64,000 nucleotides of DNA, from NCBI GenBank assembly GCA_045804265.1, contig JBJMNK010000097.1, positions 1 through 64,000 on the forward strand, given 5' to 3'. Below are positions 51,013 through 60,358 of this stretch, in pieces. The position numbers and the translations under genes were made by a program. The stretch is from JABFXC01 sp045804265. GTDB lineage: Bacteria > Gemmatimonadota > Gemmatimonadetes > Gemmatimonadales > Gemmatimonadaceae. The notes under the pieces were generated by a model. It saw only the letters and a list, made by a program, of their open reading frames with translations, made no database searches and was not told the origin of the DNA. Numbering within the stretch: the stretch's first letter is position 1; each line of letters begins with the position of its first letter.

Positions 51013-51834
51013 CTACCGGGCGAGCAGGGTGGTGATCGCCGCGGCTACGCGCTCCGGCGACTCCTCGGGGAGAAAGTGCCGCGCGTCGGCCAGCACGTCG
51101 AGGGTCGCGCCCGGAATGGCCGTCCGCAACCGCTCGGCGATGACTCGCGACAGGAAGGGATCGTGCGCCCCATGGAGGATCGAGGTCGGCGCGACGATGT
51201 GCGGCAGTCGCGGCGCGAGCGCCTGCGTGTCGCGCGCGTCGAGCGCGTTCATGTGCGCGACGAACGCGTCTCGGCCCTCGACGCTGGCGAACGGGCGGAC
51301 GTACTGCTCGATCGAGTGCCTGCCGCGCGAGCGATCGCTGTAGCCGCGCAGCAGGTCGGTTCGCAGGACTGTCAGGAGCCAGAGCGGGGGGAGGAAGCGC
51401 GTCAGCGGCAGCGTCGCGCGAGCGAGCTTCACGTCGCGCGCCGGCCAGCAGTCGAAGCCGACGCTGCTCACGAGGCAGAGCTTGGAGACGCGCGTCGGCG
51501 CATGGATCGCGAGCCACTGCCCGATCCCGCCACCGACGTCATGACCGACGATGCACGCGTAGTTGATGCCTAACGCGTCGAGCAGTGCGAGCGTGCGGGC
51601 GCCGTGTCCCGGGATCGAGACATCGAGCGCGCCAGGGCGGTCGCTCCGTCCGTAGCCGAGCAGGTCCACGACAACCAGCCTGCGCCCGCCCGGGAGCAGA
51701 GGGACGACGTCCGACCAGAGGTGCGACGAGGACGGGAAGCCGTGCAGAAACACGACCGGCTCGCCGCCCCCCGGCGTTCCAGCCGCGTAGCAGTAGATCC
51801 GTGCCCCCTCCAGGTCGATGAATTCGCCTCGCAT
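51013..51834 (-). CDS. Haloalkane dehalogenase-like alpha/beta hydrolase (Asp nucleophile)
   Basis: The protein has 273 residues. The oxyanion-side motif is LHGFPSSSHLW and the nucleophile elbow is IVGHDVGGGIGQWLA, with Asp instead of Ser. The acid is Asp in HGAHDPF and His lies in DARHFLPEESPE. An Asp nucleophile is typical of haloalkane dehalogenases and epoxide hydrolases. No second tryptophan of a halide site can be assigned with confidence, so either activity is possible. It is the first gene of the sigma/CBM48 unit, ending 5 nt before the TPR gene. Confidence 0.85.
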   Translation of the reverse strand: MRGEFIDLEGARIYCYAAGTPGGGEPVVFLHGFPSSSHLWSDVVPLLPGGRRLVVVDLLGYGRSDRPGALDVSIPGHGARTLALLDALGINYACIVGHDVGGGIGQWLAIHAPTRVSKLCLVSSVGFDCWPARDVKLARATLPLTRFLPPLWLLTVLRTDLLRGYSDRSRGRHSIEQYVRPFASVEGRDAFVAHMNALDARDTQALAPRLPHIVAPTSILHGAHDPFLSRVIAERLRTAIPGATLDVLADARHFLPEESPERVAAAITTLLAR

Positions 51835-52026
51835 GTCGCGGCAAGATGGCGCCCGTCCCCCGCCGTGAGAAGACCCGTTAGGCAGGTTGCTCAGCGGCCG
51901 ATTCTCCCTCTAGCGCCCGCCAGAAATTCATGTATCGTTACGCGCCTGCTGCCCGAGGTGCCGCCCAAGGTTGGATCGACGTCCGTATCACGTTGTCCTA
52001 CAACAGGTTAAAGCGAGCGCCCGATA
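51835..52026. other. Divergent promoter region
   Basis: These 192 nt separate the hydrolase/sigma unit from the rightward gene at 52027. It holds one octamer (51876-51883), one of only three copies outside coding sequence and stop codons. No repeat family is present and no clear promoter could be assigned. Confidence 0.4.
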
Positions 52027-53190
52027 GTGACCGTCCCCGCCCAGCCTCTCAGTCAGGGATCTCTCCACCCGCTTCCCATCCCAGGCGGCGCCGCCCCGCC
52101 CCCGCCGCCCGAGCCGGTGGCTTTCCCGGTGAGATGGCTGCTCGACAACGCGTCAGCTCCGATTCAGTATCGCGCCATCAGTGAAGTCGCGAAGATCGGA
52201 GGGCCGGCGCTCGAGGCGGTCTCGAAGCTTCCGTATACCTATCCCCCAGCGCTCCTCCTCGCGCTCGAGCAGGCGCGGGACGGGACCTGGAATCACTCGA
52301 TGCTCGGGGCACCGGGACCGCGCGCCGAGAAGTTCGAGGGAGTCGGAACGATCAACGCGTTCCGGCGGCTGCTCGAGTACGGATGGGATCGGGAGTCGCC
52401 CCCTCTTGCCCACGCCCGTCGCGTCCTCTTCCGGCTCCTCGCCGAAGACGACGATCCGACCTATCTCTACGAGCTGGCAGGCAAGGGAGCTCTGGAGCCC
52501 GAAGAGGTCGTTCGCGGCCGGACGATGTTGCGCGAGGCCGCTGCATCGGTGCTCGCGCAGGCCGGCTACGAAGGAGACCCGCGTCTCCGCGGCGCGGCGC
52601 GGCGGATCATGGAGCGGGTCGGTTCGTTCCTCAAGTCGCCGCTCGCCGAGAAGCCGTTCACGCGAGTCGCCAATCAGCACGCGCTCGCCGCGGAGGCGAT
52701 GCCGCCGTCTTACTACACGCTGCAGATGCTGGCGTACATGCCGCTTTTCCGCAGCGAGAACTACGAGCTCCTCGAGCTGCTCTACACGTACCTCACCCAG
52801 CCGCTGCCACGCAGTGAGATCGTGCAGGTCGTGGGAAAGAAGATCGTCGCTGCCCCGCATCTCGTGCTCGGCGACATGCTGCCGCACCGGAACGCCGCCG
52901 ATGCCGACGTGCCGTTCGCACTCATCTGGCTCGAGCTGATGGCGCGCCTCGGCTACCTCCGCCGGAACGAGAACTGGAGCAAGCTGTTCGAGCGATTCCT
53001 CGACGACCGCGACGCGCAGGGCGTGTGGCATCCGCACAAGGGGGCGTCCGCGGTGCGCAGTGCCAACCCCTTCGTGTGGGCGTCGTTTCCCCTCGAGAGC
53101 GGAAGCAGTGGCGAAGACCGCTGGGCCGACGCGACCTTCCGTCTCGGCCTGATCGCCCGCGCGGCAGGGCGATCGATCGAACCCGTCTGA
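52027..53190 (+). CDS. Prenyltransferase/cyclase-repeat-like soluble protein
   Basis: The protein has 387 residues with a GTG start. The N-terminus is Pro-rich, then FPVRWLLDNASAPIQYRAISEVAKIGG introduces an all-helical repeat protein. The motif PVRWLL(x)n(x)YRA recurs in terpene-cyclase-like alpha-alpha toroid proteins, and WNHSML and GVWHPHKGASAVRSANPFVWASFPLE fit that family loosely. A catalytic DxDD or DDxD motif is not seen. I call it a helical toroid-like protein of unknown role. It is followed 26 nt later by a hydrolase and may be co-transcribed. Confidence 0.55.
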   Translation: MTVPAQPLSQGSLHPLPIPGGAAPPPPPEPVAFPVRWLLDNASAPIQYRAISEVAKIGGPALEAVSKLPYTYPPALLLALEQARDGTWNHSMLGAPGPRAEKFEGVGTINAFRRLLEYGWDRESPPLAHARRVLFRLLAEDDDPTYLYELAGKGALEPEEVVRGRTMLREAAASVLAQAGYEGDPRLRGAARRIMERVGSFLKSPLAEKPFTRVANQHALAAEAMPPSYYTLQMLAYMPLFRSENYELLELLYTYLTQPLPRSEIVQVVGKKIVAAPHLVLGDMLPHRNAADADVPFALIWLELMARLGYLRRNENWSKLFERFLDDRDAQGVWHPHKGASAVRSANPFVWASFPLESGSSGEDRWADATFRLGLIARAAGRSIEPV

Positions 53191-53216
53191 GCCCGGGGCG
53201 CCTCCCGCCCGAGCGG

Positions 53217-54083
53217 ATGTATCCGGCGGGCGATGACGTGGTCGGCTCGCGCTTCATCACGCTTCCGAGCGGCGAGCGGATCTTCGTCGCCGAGTGCGGG
53301 CCGGTTGACGGCATTCCCGTGCTGCTCTGCCATGGATGGGCGGCGTGCGTCTACGGGTGGTCGGGCACGCTGCCAGTGCTGGCCGCCGCCGGCTATCGGG
53401 CGATCGCGGTGGACCTCCGCGGCCACGGACGCAGCGACGGCCACGACCCCGCGACGAGCTATACCACCGCGGCGATGACGGCGCAGCTCGCATCGATCAT
53501 CGACGCGCTCGCCCTCGACCGGCCCGTGCTCGCCGGGCACTCGATGAGCGGCCGGCTCACGCTGCAGTACGCCCTCGACCATCCCGATCGGGTGCGGGGG
53601 CTCGGGCTGCTCGCGCCGATCGGCGTCGGCTCGCTGCGACCGACGATCAAGCGGTTCGGCCAGCCTTTCCTCGCGTTAGGCGCCTGGCTCGGCCCTCTGT
53701 CGGTGCGGCGGTGGATCGTGAAGCTGGTGGTCAGCGCAGCTACCGGTCGCCTGCGACGCCCGCCGCCGCGCGACATCGACGAGTACTGGGCGCCGTCGCA
53801 GTGGGGCAAGTACTGCCGGGCGATCCACGCGCTGCTCCGCGACTTCGACTGGCGAGCGTTAGGCGCGGACCGTATCGCCTCGCTGCGCATGCCGACCGTG
53901 ATCGTGCTCGGTCAGCTCGATCCGCTGGTGGTGATCGCCGATCGCGAAGCGCTCGTTCGCGGCGTGGCACCCAAGCTCGTGGTCACGATCGAGGGTGCCG
54001 GGCACATCGTCATCGACGAGGCGACGGCGCGGGTGAACGCCGAGCTGCTGGCGCTGCTCGCATTGGTCGCATCGGGCGACTAA
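53217..54083 (+). CDS. Alpha/beta hydrolase (Ser nucleophile)
   Basis: The protein has 288 residues from the ATG at 53217. It has the fold markers LLCHGWAACVYGW, AVDLRGHGRSDG, nucleophile elbow LAGHSMSGRLTL, acid in VLGQLDPLV and His in EGAGHIVIDEA. No lid signature allows a substrate guess. It is probably cytoplasmic. Two octamers are inside the gene. Confidence 0.88.
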   Translation: MYPAGDDVVGSRFITLPSGERIFVAECGPVDGIPVLLCHGWAACVYGWSGTLPVLAAAGYRAIAVDLRGHGRSDGHDPATSYTTAAMTAQLASIIDALALDRPVLAGHSMSGRLTLQYALDHPDRVRGLGLLAPIGVGSLRPTIKRFGQPFLALGAWLGPLSVRRWIVKLVVSAATGRLRRPPPRDIDEYWAPSQWGKYCRAIHALLRDFDWRALGADRIASLRMPTVIVLGQLDPLVVIADREALVRGVAPKLVVTIEGAGHIVIDEATARVNAELLALLALVASGD

Positions 54084-54190
54084 TCCGCCGGCGACGGTGG
54101 CGTTTGCCGCTCGAGCCGGGTAGATTTAAAGGCTGACCGAGAGCGCGGCCCCGGAGCGGGCGAAGCGCATAGCCGACGAGTTGGAGCGAG

Positions 54191-55426
54191 ATGAAGCAGA
54201 GCATCACCGGGCAGATGCCCGAGAGCGGCGCGGACGCGCCGCGCACGGCCGATGAACCGGGCACGGAGGCGGCGATCGCCGAACAGCCGACGACGTTCGC
54301 GGCACTGGGGCTGGCCCCTGAAATTCTCGAGGCCGTTCGCCGCCGCGGGTACGAACACCCGACGCCGATCCAGGCGGAAGCGATCCCGCTGATCCTGAAG
54401 GGCCGCGACCTGATGGGGCTCGCGCAGACCGGCACCGGCAAGACCGCCGCGTTCACGCTCCCGATCATCAATCGTCTCATCGACGGACCGCGGCGAACGC
54501 GCGCGCTCGTGCTCGCACCGACGCGCGAGCTGGCGATCCAGGTCGAGGAAAGCGTGCGCAACTACGCCGCCGATTCAGGGCTTGATGTCATCGCGGTGTT
54601 CGGCGGTGTTCCACTCGAGCCGCAGCAGAAGAAGCTTCGCGCTGGCGTCGACATCGTCGTCGCGACACCCGGACGTCTCATCGACCACCTCGAGCGGCAG
54701 AACGTCGTCCTCGATGACCTCGAGATCCTCGTGCTCGACGAAGCCGATCGCATGCTCGACATGGGGTTTGCGCCGCAGATCAATCGCATCGTCGACCAGA
54801 TTCCCGCCTACCGCCAGACGCTTCTCTTCAGCGCGACGATGCCGCCCGAAGTCGAGGCACTCGCGCGCAAGTATCTGCGTCGCCCGAAGGTCGTGCAGAT
54901 CGGGCGCCGGTCGAGCGCGGCGACGACGGTGACACACGCGGTCTATCCGGTGCCGCGCGAGAAGAAGAGCGAGCTGCTGGTGCAGCTGCTCAAGGACGCG
55001 AAGACCGAGACGGTGCTCGTGTTCACGCGCACCAAGCATGGCGCGGACAAGGTCGTGCACGCGCTGGAGAAGGCCGGACTCAAGGCGACGGCGATGCACG
55101 CCGACAAGACGCAGGCGCAGCGCATCAAGGCGCTCGAGCAGTTCCGCAATGGCGAAGTGAACGTGCTCGTCGCGACCGACATCGCGCAACGCGGGCTCGA
55201 CATCTCGGGAATCACGCACGTCGTGAACTACGACGTGCCGCAGCAGCCCGAGGACTACATCCATCGCATCGGCCGCACGGGGCGCGCAGCATCGACCGGC
55301 GATGCGTTCACTTTCATGTCGCCTGACGAGATCGGAATGGCGCGTTCCATCGAGCACACCATCGGCTCGCCGATCCCGCGCATCTCGGTGCCGGGCTACG
55401 ATTTCGGGACGGTCGCCGCGGACTGA
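54191..55426 (+). CDS. rhlE: RhlE-type DEAD-box RNA helicase
   Basis: The protein has 411 residues. Motifs in order: Q motif (GYEHPTPIQ), I AQTGTGKT, Ia PTRELAIQ, II VLDEADRMLDMGF, III FSATMP, IV VFTRTKHGAD, V ATDIAQRGLDI and VI HRIGRTGRAA. The C-terminal tail is short, so it lacks the long basic extension of E. coli RhlE. It unwinds RNA in ribosome assembly or RNA decay. Confidence 0.94.
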   Translation: MKQSITGQMPESGADAPRTADEPGTEAAIAEQPTTFAALGLAPEILEAVRRRGYEHPTPIQAEAIPLILKGRDLMGLAQTGTGKTAAFTLPIINRLIDGPRRTRALVLAPTRELAIQVEESVRNYAADSGLDVIAVFGGVPLEPQQKKLRAGVDIVVATPGRLIDHLERQNVVLDDLEILVLDEADRMLDMGFAPQINRIVDQIPAYRQTLLFSATMPPEVEALARKYLRRPKVVQIGRRSSAATTVTHAVYPVPREKKSELLVQLLKDAKTETVLVFTRTKHGADKVVHALEKAGLKATAMHADKTQAQRIKALEQFRNGEVNVLVATDIAQRGLDISGITHVVNYDVPQQPEDYIHRIGRTGRAASTGDAFTFMSPDEIGMARSIEHTIGSPIPRISVPGYDFGTVAAD

Positions 55427-55530
55427 CGCGCTGACCGAACGGCCGGGGCGCAAGGGTTCTGATCACGCGCACCCCGCGGTAACCTTCCGGCCGGCGCATG
55501 CGCGCCGGGTCATCCACCGGGAGGCGCGAC

Positions 55531-56739
55531 ATGTCCGAGGGACTCATCCTCGTGCTCGTAGTCGCCGCGAGCTATCTCGCGGCGCGGGTCGCGTTCGAGT
55601 GGCTCGCCCGGCGTTACGTGATCGTATCCGGCGCGGAGTATCTGCTGCTCGGCATTCTCCTTGGCCCGCAGGTCTCGGGAGTTCTTTCCCCGGAGGCGGT
55701 GGAGAGCTTCGCCCCGATCACCAGCCTCGGGCTCGGCTGGATGGGCGCACTGATCGGTGCACAGCTCGTGCTGCCACGCATGGTGCGGACCCCCGCGGTG
55801 CTCTATCGCGTCGCGCTGGTCGAGAGCTGCCTGACGTTCGTCTTCACGTCCGCGGTCATGGCGGCCGGGATCTACGGCACGTTCGACATCGCCGTGCAAC
55901 CGGCGGTGGTCGCCGGCATCGGACTCGGCGCGGTTGCGACGGCGTCAGCGACCGCCGGGGTGTCGGTCGTCGCGCGCCAGCTCGGGCGACGAAGCCCGGT
56001 CGTGCAGCAGCTCGAGGTCGCGACGATGACGAACGCGGTCGTCGCGATCCTCGCGTCGGGGCTGCTGTTCGCGATCGTCCACCCGGACCCTGACGCCGCG
56101 ATGGTCGGGCGCCCGCTCACCGCGACCGAGTGGGCAGTGATCACCATCGCGATCGGCGTCATCGGCGGCGCACTCTTCCACCTCTTCGTCGGAGAGGAGC
56201 GCAAGATCGACCGTCTCTTCGTGTCGCTCGCGGGGGCAGTGATCCTGGTCAGCGGCGCGGCGATCTACCTGCGACTCTCACCGCTCCTCGCCGCGCTCTG
56301 CTTCGGCTTCGTGCTCGCCAACACGACGCGCGCGCGTGCACAGATCGCCGTCGCGCTCGAGCGCGTCGAGCGCCCGTTGTACTTCGCGTTGCTCGTCTTC
56401 GCCGGCGCGACGTGGCGACCGAGCGTCCGCGACTGGGTGTTGCTCGTCCTGCTCTTTCTCGCAGTGCGCATCGCTGCCAGGATCGGCGCCGCGCGACTCG
56501 CCGCGCGATGGAACGGCGCGCTGCCGGTACTGGGCCCGAACTGGGGACGCGGGTTGCTCGGACAGGGCGGGCTCGCTCTCGCCGTCGCCCTCAGCTACCT
56601 GTACCAGGGCGACGCCCCGCTGCCGAGCCTCGTCTTCACCGCTGCGGTGGCGTCAGTACTGCTGACGGACGTGTTGTCGGCGCGATTCGTCCGGTCGTTG
56701 ATCTACGTCGACGCCGGGCCACCGCCGGTGGAGAACTAG
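55531..56739 (+). CDS. CPA2-type cation:proton antiporter, first of a pair
   Basis: The protein has 402 residues from the ATG at 55531, with ribosome binding site GGGAGG. It has about 11-12 transmembrane helices. YLLLGILLGPQVSGVLSPEAVESFAPITSLGLGWMGALIGAQLVLPRM is typical of the Na+/H+ exchanger domain, and ALLGRGLLGQ-type motifs (GRGLLGQGGLALAVALSYLYQG) occur near the C-terminus. No TrkA-N or C domain is attached. The stop TAG shares its G with the GTG of the next antiporter gene (TAGTG), so the two are coupled. Confidence 0.88.
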   Translation: MSEGLILVLVVAASYLAARVAFEWLARRYVIVSGAEYLLLGILLGPQVSGVLSPEAVESFAPITSLGLGWMGALIGAQLVLPRMVRTPAVLYRVALVESCLTFVFTSAVMAAGIYGTFDIAVQPAVVAGIGLGAVATASATAGVSVVARQLGRRSPVVQQLEVATMTNAVVAILASGLLFAIVHPDPDAAMVGRPLTATEWAVITIAIGVIGGALFHLFVGEERKIDRLFVSLAGAVILVSGAAIYLRLSPLLAALCFGFVLANTTRARAQIAVALERVERPLYFALLVFAGATWRPSVRDWVLLVLLFLAVRIAARIGAARLAARWNGALPVLGPNWGRGLLGQGGLALAVALSYLYQGDAPLPSLVFTAAVASVLLTDVLSARFVRSLIYVDAGPPPVEN

Positions 56740-58082
56740 TGCGACGCGTCGTCATCCTCGCGCTGCTCTTCGGGGCGATGCAGCTGGTCCTGCCGTTAGG
56801 CGCGGCCGGCCACGGCTCACAGTGGCTCCTGACCTTCGGCTTCCTGATCCTCGCCGCCTACAGCGTCGGCGAGCTGGCGGTCATGCTGAAGCTGCCGAAG
56901 ATCACCGGCTATCTCGCCGCCGGCGTCTTGTTCGGCCCTTCGCTGTTCAACACCGTGACCCCCGAGGCGATCGGCGAGCTGCGGCCAGTCAGCTCGCTCG
57001 CGATCGCGCTCATCGCCTACCTCGCCGGTGCGGAGCTCCGCTGGAGCGAAGTCCGCGAACGCGGCGCAACGATCGCGAAGGTCCTCACCGCCGAGATGGT
57101 CCTCGGTTTCGTGGCGATGAGCGTCGCCCTGATCGCGCTCGGAGATCGCCTGCCATTCCTTCAAGGGACGTCCGGCGGGTCGCGACTCGCTTTCGCGCTG
57201 CTGTTCGCGTCGGTGGCGGTCGTGCATTCCCCCGCGGTGGTGATGGCGCTGCTCTCCGAGACAAAAGCGGGCGGACCAGTCGCGCGGACGACGTTAGGCG
57301 TCGTCCTGGTGTCGGACGTCGTCGTCGTGATCCTGTTCAGCGCCGTCCTGGCAATGACCCGCGCGGTGGTGCCGCCGACCGGCGCGAACGTCGCCGGCGT
57401 CTCGCTGACGATGATCATCTGGGAGCTCGGCGGGGCCGTGATCGTCGGCGCGCTGCTTGGCGCGGCAGTCGCGCTCTACCTGCGCTTTGTGCGACATGAG
57501 CTGGTACTGTTCGCGATCGTCGTTGCCTTCTTCGGGATGGTGATCTCGAGGATGGTGCACGTCGAGACGCTCCTCGCGCTGCTGACCGCGGGCTTCGTCA
57601 CCGAGAACTTCTCGCGTCACGAAGACGGGGAGGCGATTCGTCACGCGATGGAGCGGTCGGCCGCGCCGGTGTTCGTGGCGTTCTTCGCGCTCGCCGGCGC
57701 CGAGATGGGGCTGCGCGAGGTCGCCGCCGTCTGGCCACTGCTGCTGCCGATCATCGCGGTGCGCACTGCTGCGGTATGGGGCGGGACGCGGGTCGGCGTC
57801 CGCTGGTCCGGTGCGCCACCCGAGATGCGTCGCGTCTGGATGGGGCTCGTACCGCAGGCCGGCGTCGCGATCGGGCTTGCGGCGGCGATCGCCCAGGCGT
57901 ATCCCGTCCGCGGTGCGCAGATGCGGACGCTGTTCCTCGCGGTCGTCGCGATCAATCAGGTGATCGGCCCGATTCTCTTCCGCTTCGCGCTCAACCGGAG
58001 CCGGGAGATCGTGTCCGCGACTGGCGAGGCGACACCCGTTCAGCCCCACCCGACGCTGGATTCGCCGCGCTCCGCCCCCTGA
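56739..58082 (+). CDS. CPA2-type cation:proton antiporter, second of a pair
   Basis: The protein has 447 residues with a GTG start and about 12-13 transmembrane helices. It keeps LKLPKITGYLAAGVLFGPSLFNTVTPEAIGELRPVSSLAIALIAYLAGAELRW, which corresponds to the KefB/GerN core, and GLVPQAGVAIGLA near the C-terminus. It is a diverged paralogue of the upstream gene. The pair could form a heterodimer that moves K+ or Na+ against protons. The stop is 1 nt from the convergent RiPP operon's last stop. Confidence 0.88.
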   Translation: MRRVVILALLFGAMQLVLPLGAAGHGSQWLLTFGFLILAAYSVGELAVMLKLPKITGYLAAGVLFGPSLFNTVTPEAIGELRPVSSLAIALIAYLAGAELRWSEVRERGATIAKVLTAEMVLGFVAMSVALIALGDRLPFLQGTSGGSRLAFALLFASVAVVHSPAVVMALLSETKAGGPVARTTLGVVLVSDVVVVILFSAVLAMTRAVVPPTGANVAGVSLTMIIWELGGAVIVGALLGAAVALYLRFVRHELVLFAIVVAFFGMVISRMVHVETLLALLTAGFVTENFSRHEDGEAIRHAMERSAAPVFVAFFALAGAEMGLREVAAVWPLLLPIIAVRTAAVWGGTRVGVRWSGAPPEMRRVWMGLVPQAGVAIGLAAAIAQAYPVRGAQMRTLFLAVVAINQVIGPILFRFALNRSREIVSATGEATPVQPHPTLDSPRSAP

Positions 58083-58083
58083 G

Positions 58084-59973
58084 TCAGGGAGCGAGCGGGG
58101 TGAGGAGTGCCGGCGCGTGATCATCGGCGACCGAGGGCAGCGTGATCCCCGACGGCCGGCCGTCGCGCTTCAGCGCGACGACGCGTCCGGCGCTGCCTAA
58201 CGTTCCCGTGACCGCCAGGCAGAGCTGGCTCGTGCAGCTCGCCTCGCCGATCCCGCTGCTGTCAGTGGCGAACACCGTCGCGTCACCCCCGCCGGCGGGC
58301 ACGCGCATCACGCGCGCGTCGCCGGGGGTGGCGGTGAAGAGGACCGCATTGCCGTCCGGCATCCATGATGGCGTGAAGGCGCCTCGCGTCTCATGGCTCA
58401 GCTGCGTGGCGACTCCTCCCGCTGCGGCGATGACGAATACCTGCGAGCTCCCGGTTCGCGTCGAGGTGAAGACGATGCGGTCGCCGCTCGGGCTCCACGC
58501 CGGCGCCTGCTCGGGGATGTAGCTCGCCGATCCCGTAGCGAGCGCGCGCGGGTTGGCGCCGTTCGCGTCCATCAGCCAGATCCGCGGCGTACCGTCGCGG
58601 CCACTGACGAACGCGATCGTGCTGCCCGATGAGCTGAGCGCCGGCTCTCCGTCGTTGCCGTACTCGTTGGTGAGCCGGGTCTGCGCGCTCATCGTCAGGT
58701 CGGGGGCGAGCGTCGCGCCGTAGATCTCCGGGTCGCCGTCGCGCAGCGATGTGAAGACGATGTGGTTGCCGACGACCTTTGGGTCGCGATCGTCGAAACC
58801 GGGCGTCGACAGCTGCGTCACCGCACCTTCCCGATATCGGTAGAGCGACCAGACACCGCCGGTCTCCGACGCGAAGACGAACGGGCTCACCGTGAATTGC
58901 GCCGGCGCCACCGGCTGTTCACACGCCGTCAGGATCGCCGTCACCGCCAACGCCGCCGCCCGGCCGCCGACGAGCGCTCGTCGCGCCAGGTCGAGACCAG
59001 CGCGACAGATGGTGCGCGGCGAGCCCTCGGCGGCGACTCCCGCGTAGCGAAAGAAACGCTCGGCGACGCGCGGCGCGCGCGGCCATCCGGCAAGCGCGAT
59101 CCGCGCTCGCCCGACGCGGCGGACGAGCCGCCAGCCCCGCGCGCCATCGTTGGCTGTCCCCGAGCCCGCCACGGCACCGCCGGCAGCCAGCAGCGCCTGC
59201 ATCGGGGCGCGGCAGTCGCTGGCCGCGACGTACTTTTCGACGAACTCGCGATCGATCTCGGCCGCGGACAGTACCGCTACGTCGAGTACATCGCGGAGGC
59301 GGTAGCGCGCGGTCCAGTTCACCCGCGCTGCATGCTCGAGGGTGTGGAGCAGCAGCATCGTCGGCGACGGCGCCGCGATTCGATCCGTACCGGCCACCAC
59401 AGCTCGCGCGTCCTGCCACACCAGCGCGTCGAGCGGAAGCGGAGTCGGGGTGAGTCGGTGGTGCAGCTCGATGCCTAACGATCCCGGCCGGGTGAGCCCG
59501 GCGAGGTGATGGGGATAGGCGTTGCCGCCGAGCGTATAACGGAGCTCCCGCTGCAGCAGCGCATGTAGCCGCTCGGCATCGCGGGGGTCGGCGAGCAGGT
59601 CGATGTCGGCGATCGAGCGCATGCCGGGGAGCTCGCCGGTGAGCAGTCGTGCCGCACCCTTCAGCGCCATCACGCCTATGCCGTTCGCCGCACAGAGTGC
59701 CGCGACCTCGGCCAGCTGGGTATGCACGAGCAGGGCGCGTTGCAGGGCGACGCCCGTCTCCTCGCGAAGAAACCGGCGCAGCGCAAGCGGTGTTTCGCTC
59801 GCCAGCCCGCTGCGCTGCAGCGCGCGGTCGAACTGCACGGCGCATCCGTCGAAGCCGAGCACGCGGCGCCAGCAATCGAGCGGCGCGGCAAACGCGCGCT
59901 TGCGAAGTCGCGCGTCGCACGCCGTGCCGCGCACCACGCGGGCGACGAGTTCGTAGACGATCGTGCTACCCAC
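58084..59973 (-). CDS. NTP_transf_5-type nucleotidyltransferase fused in frame to a TolB-like lipoprotein propeller
   Basis: The protein has 629 residues with a GTG start inside the end of the B2 gene. Residues about 75-330 match the nucleotidyltransferase family found in RiPP clusters (GVMALKGAARLL, MRSIADIDLLADPRDAERLHALL, GIELHHRL, LLLHTLEHAARVNW). Residues 340-351 read AAALAVTAILTAC, a lipobox-like end with Cys351, and then a beta-propeller of PD40/TolB repeats follows (DPEIYGATL, LWLMDANGA-like units, PAWSPSGDRIVFTSTR, PSWMPDGNAVLFTA). No stop codon and no good ATG, GTG or TTG start separates the halves. Either it is a true fusion with an internal signal anchor, or the lipoprotein starts from a non-standard codon. 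In Bacillus lasso clusters such nucleotidyltransferases modify phosphorylated precursors. Confidence 0.8.
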   Translation of the reverse strand: MGSTIVYELVARVVRGTACDARLRKRAFAAPLDCWRRVLGFDGCAVQFDRALQRSGLASETPLALRRFLREETGVALQRALLVHTQLAEVAALCAANGIGVMALKGAARLLTGELPGMRSIADIDLLADPRDAERLHALLQRELRYTLGGNAYPHHLAGLTRPGSLGIELHHRLTPTPLPLDALVWQDARAVVAGTDRIAAPSPTMLLLHTLEHAARVNWTARYRLRDVLDVAVLSAAEIDREFVEKYVAASDCRAPMQALLAAGGAVAGSGTANDGARGWRLVRRVGRARIALAGWPRAPRVAERFFRYAGVAAEGSPRTICRAGLDLARRALVGGRAAALAVTAILTACEQPVAPAQFTVSPFVFASETGGVWSLYRYREGAVTQLSTPGFDDRDPKVVGNHIVFTSLRDGDPEIYGATLAPDLTMSAQTRLTNEYGNDGEPALSSSGSTIAFVSGRDGTPRIWLMDANGANPRALATGSASYIPEQAPAWSPSGDRIVFTSTRTGSSQVFVIAAAGGVATQLSHETRGAFTPSWMPDGNAVLFTATPGDARVMRVPAGGGDATVFATDSSGIGEASCTSQLCLAVTGTLGSAGRVVALKRDGRPSGITLPSVADDHAPALLTPLAP

Positions 59974-60358
59974 CGTGCACCAGCAGCGGCGTGAAGTTCT
60001 CCGCCACGCTCGCCGGCTGTTCGATCGGCCGGCCATCCAGCGTGACCCACGCATGAGCGGCGAACGCGCGCGCGTCGCCCGCAACGCCCACATGGAGCCG
60101 CGGGTGGTAGCCATGCTGGCGCAGCATCGCATAGAGCACCAGCGATCGCGTCAGGCATGTGCTCGCCCACGGCCCGCGGCCGCGCGCGAGCCATCGGCGC
60201 GCCCGGTCGGCCAGCCCGTTAGGCGAGGCGTGTCCGCCGCCGATGCGCGGCCAGCGGTCGCAGGCAGCGAGGACCAGGGACAGCGGGAGAACCGCCAGCA
60301 GCAGCGGAATGAGGGTGACCGCGGCCAGTGCCCCCGCACGTTCGGCCGCGCGCCTCAC
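59966..60358 (-). CDS. Lasso-B2-type leader peptidase (transglutaminase-like cysteine protease)
   Basis: The protein has 130 residues; the GTG start overlaps the PqqD gene stop. A hydrophobic N-terminal stretch (VTLIPLLLAVLPLSLVLAAC) precedes a short papain/transglutaminase-like core: catalytic Cys in WASTCLTRSLVLYAMLRQHG, His in FAAHAWVTLDG, with Asp in VGVAGDA or TLDG as the third residue. This is the pattern of the B2 protein of lasso peptide clusters (PF13471), which removes the leader after binding the B1/RRE protein. Here B1 is the PqqD gene immediately upstream. Confidence 0.9.
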   Translation of the reverse strand: MRRAAERAGALAAVTLIPLLLAVLPLSLVLAACDRWPRIGGGHASPNGLADRARRWLARGRGPWASTCLTRSLVLYAMLRQHGYHPRLHVGVAGDARAFAAHAWVTLDGRPIEQPASVAENFTPLLVHGG

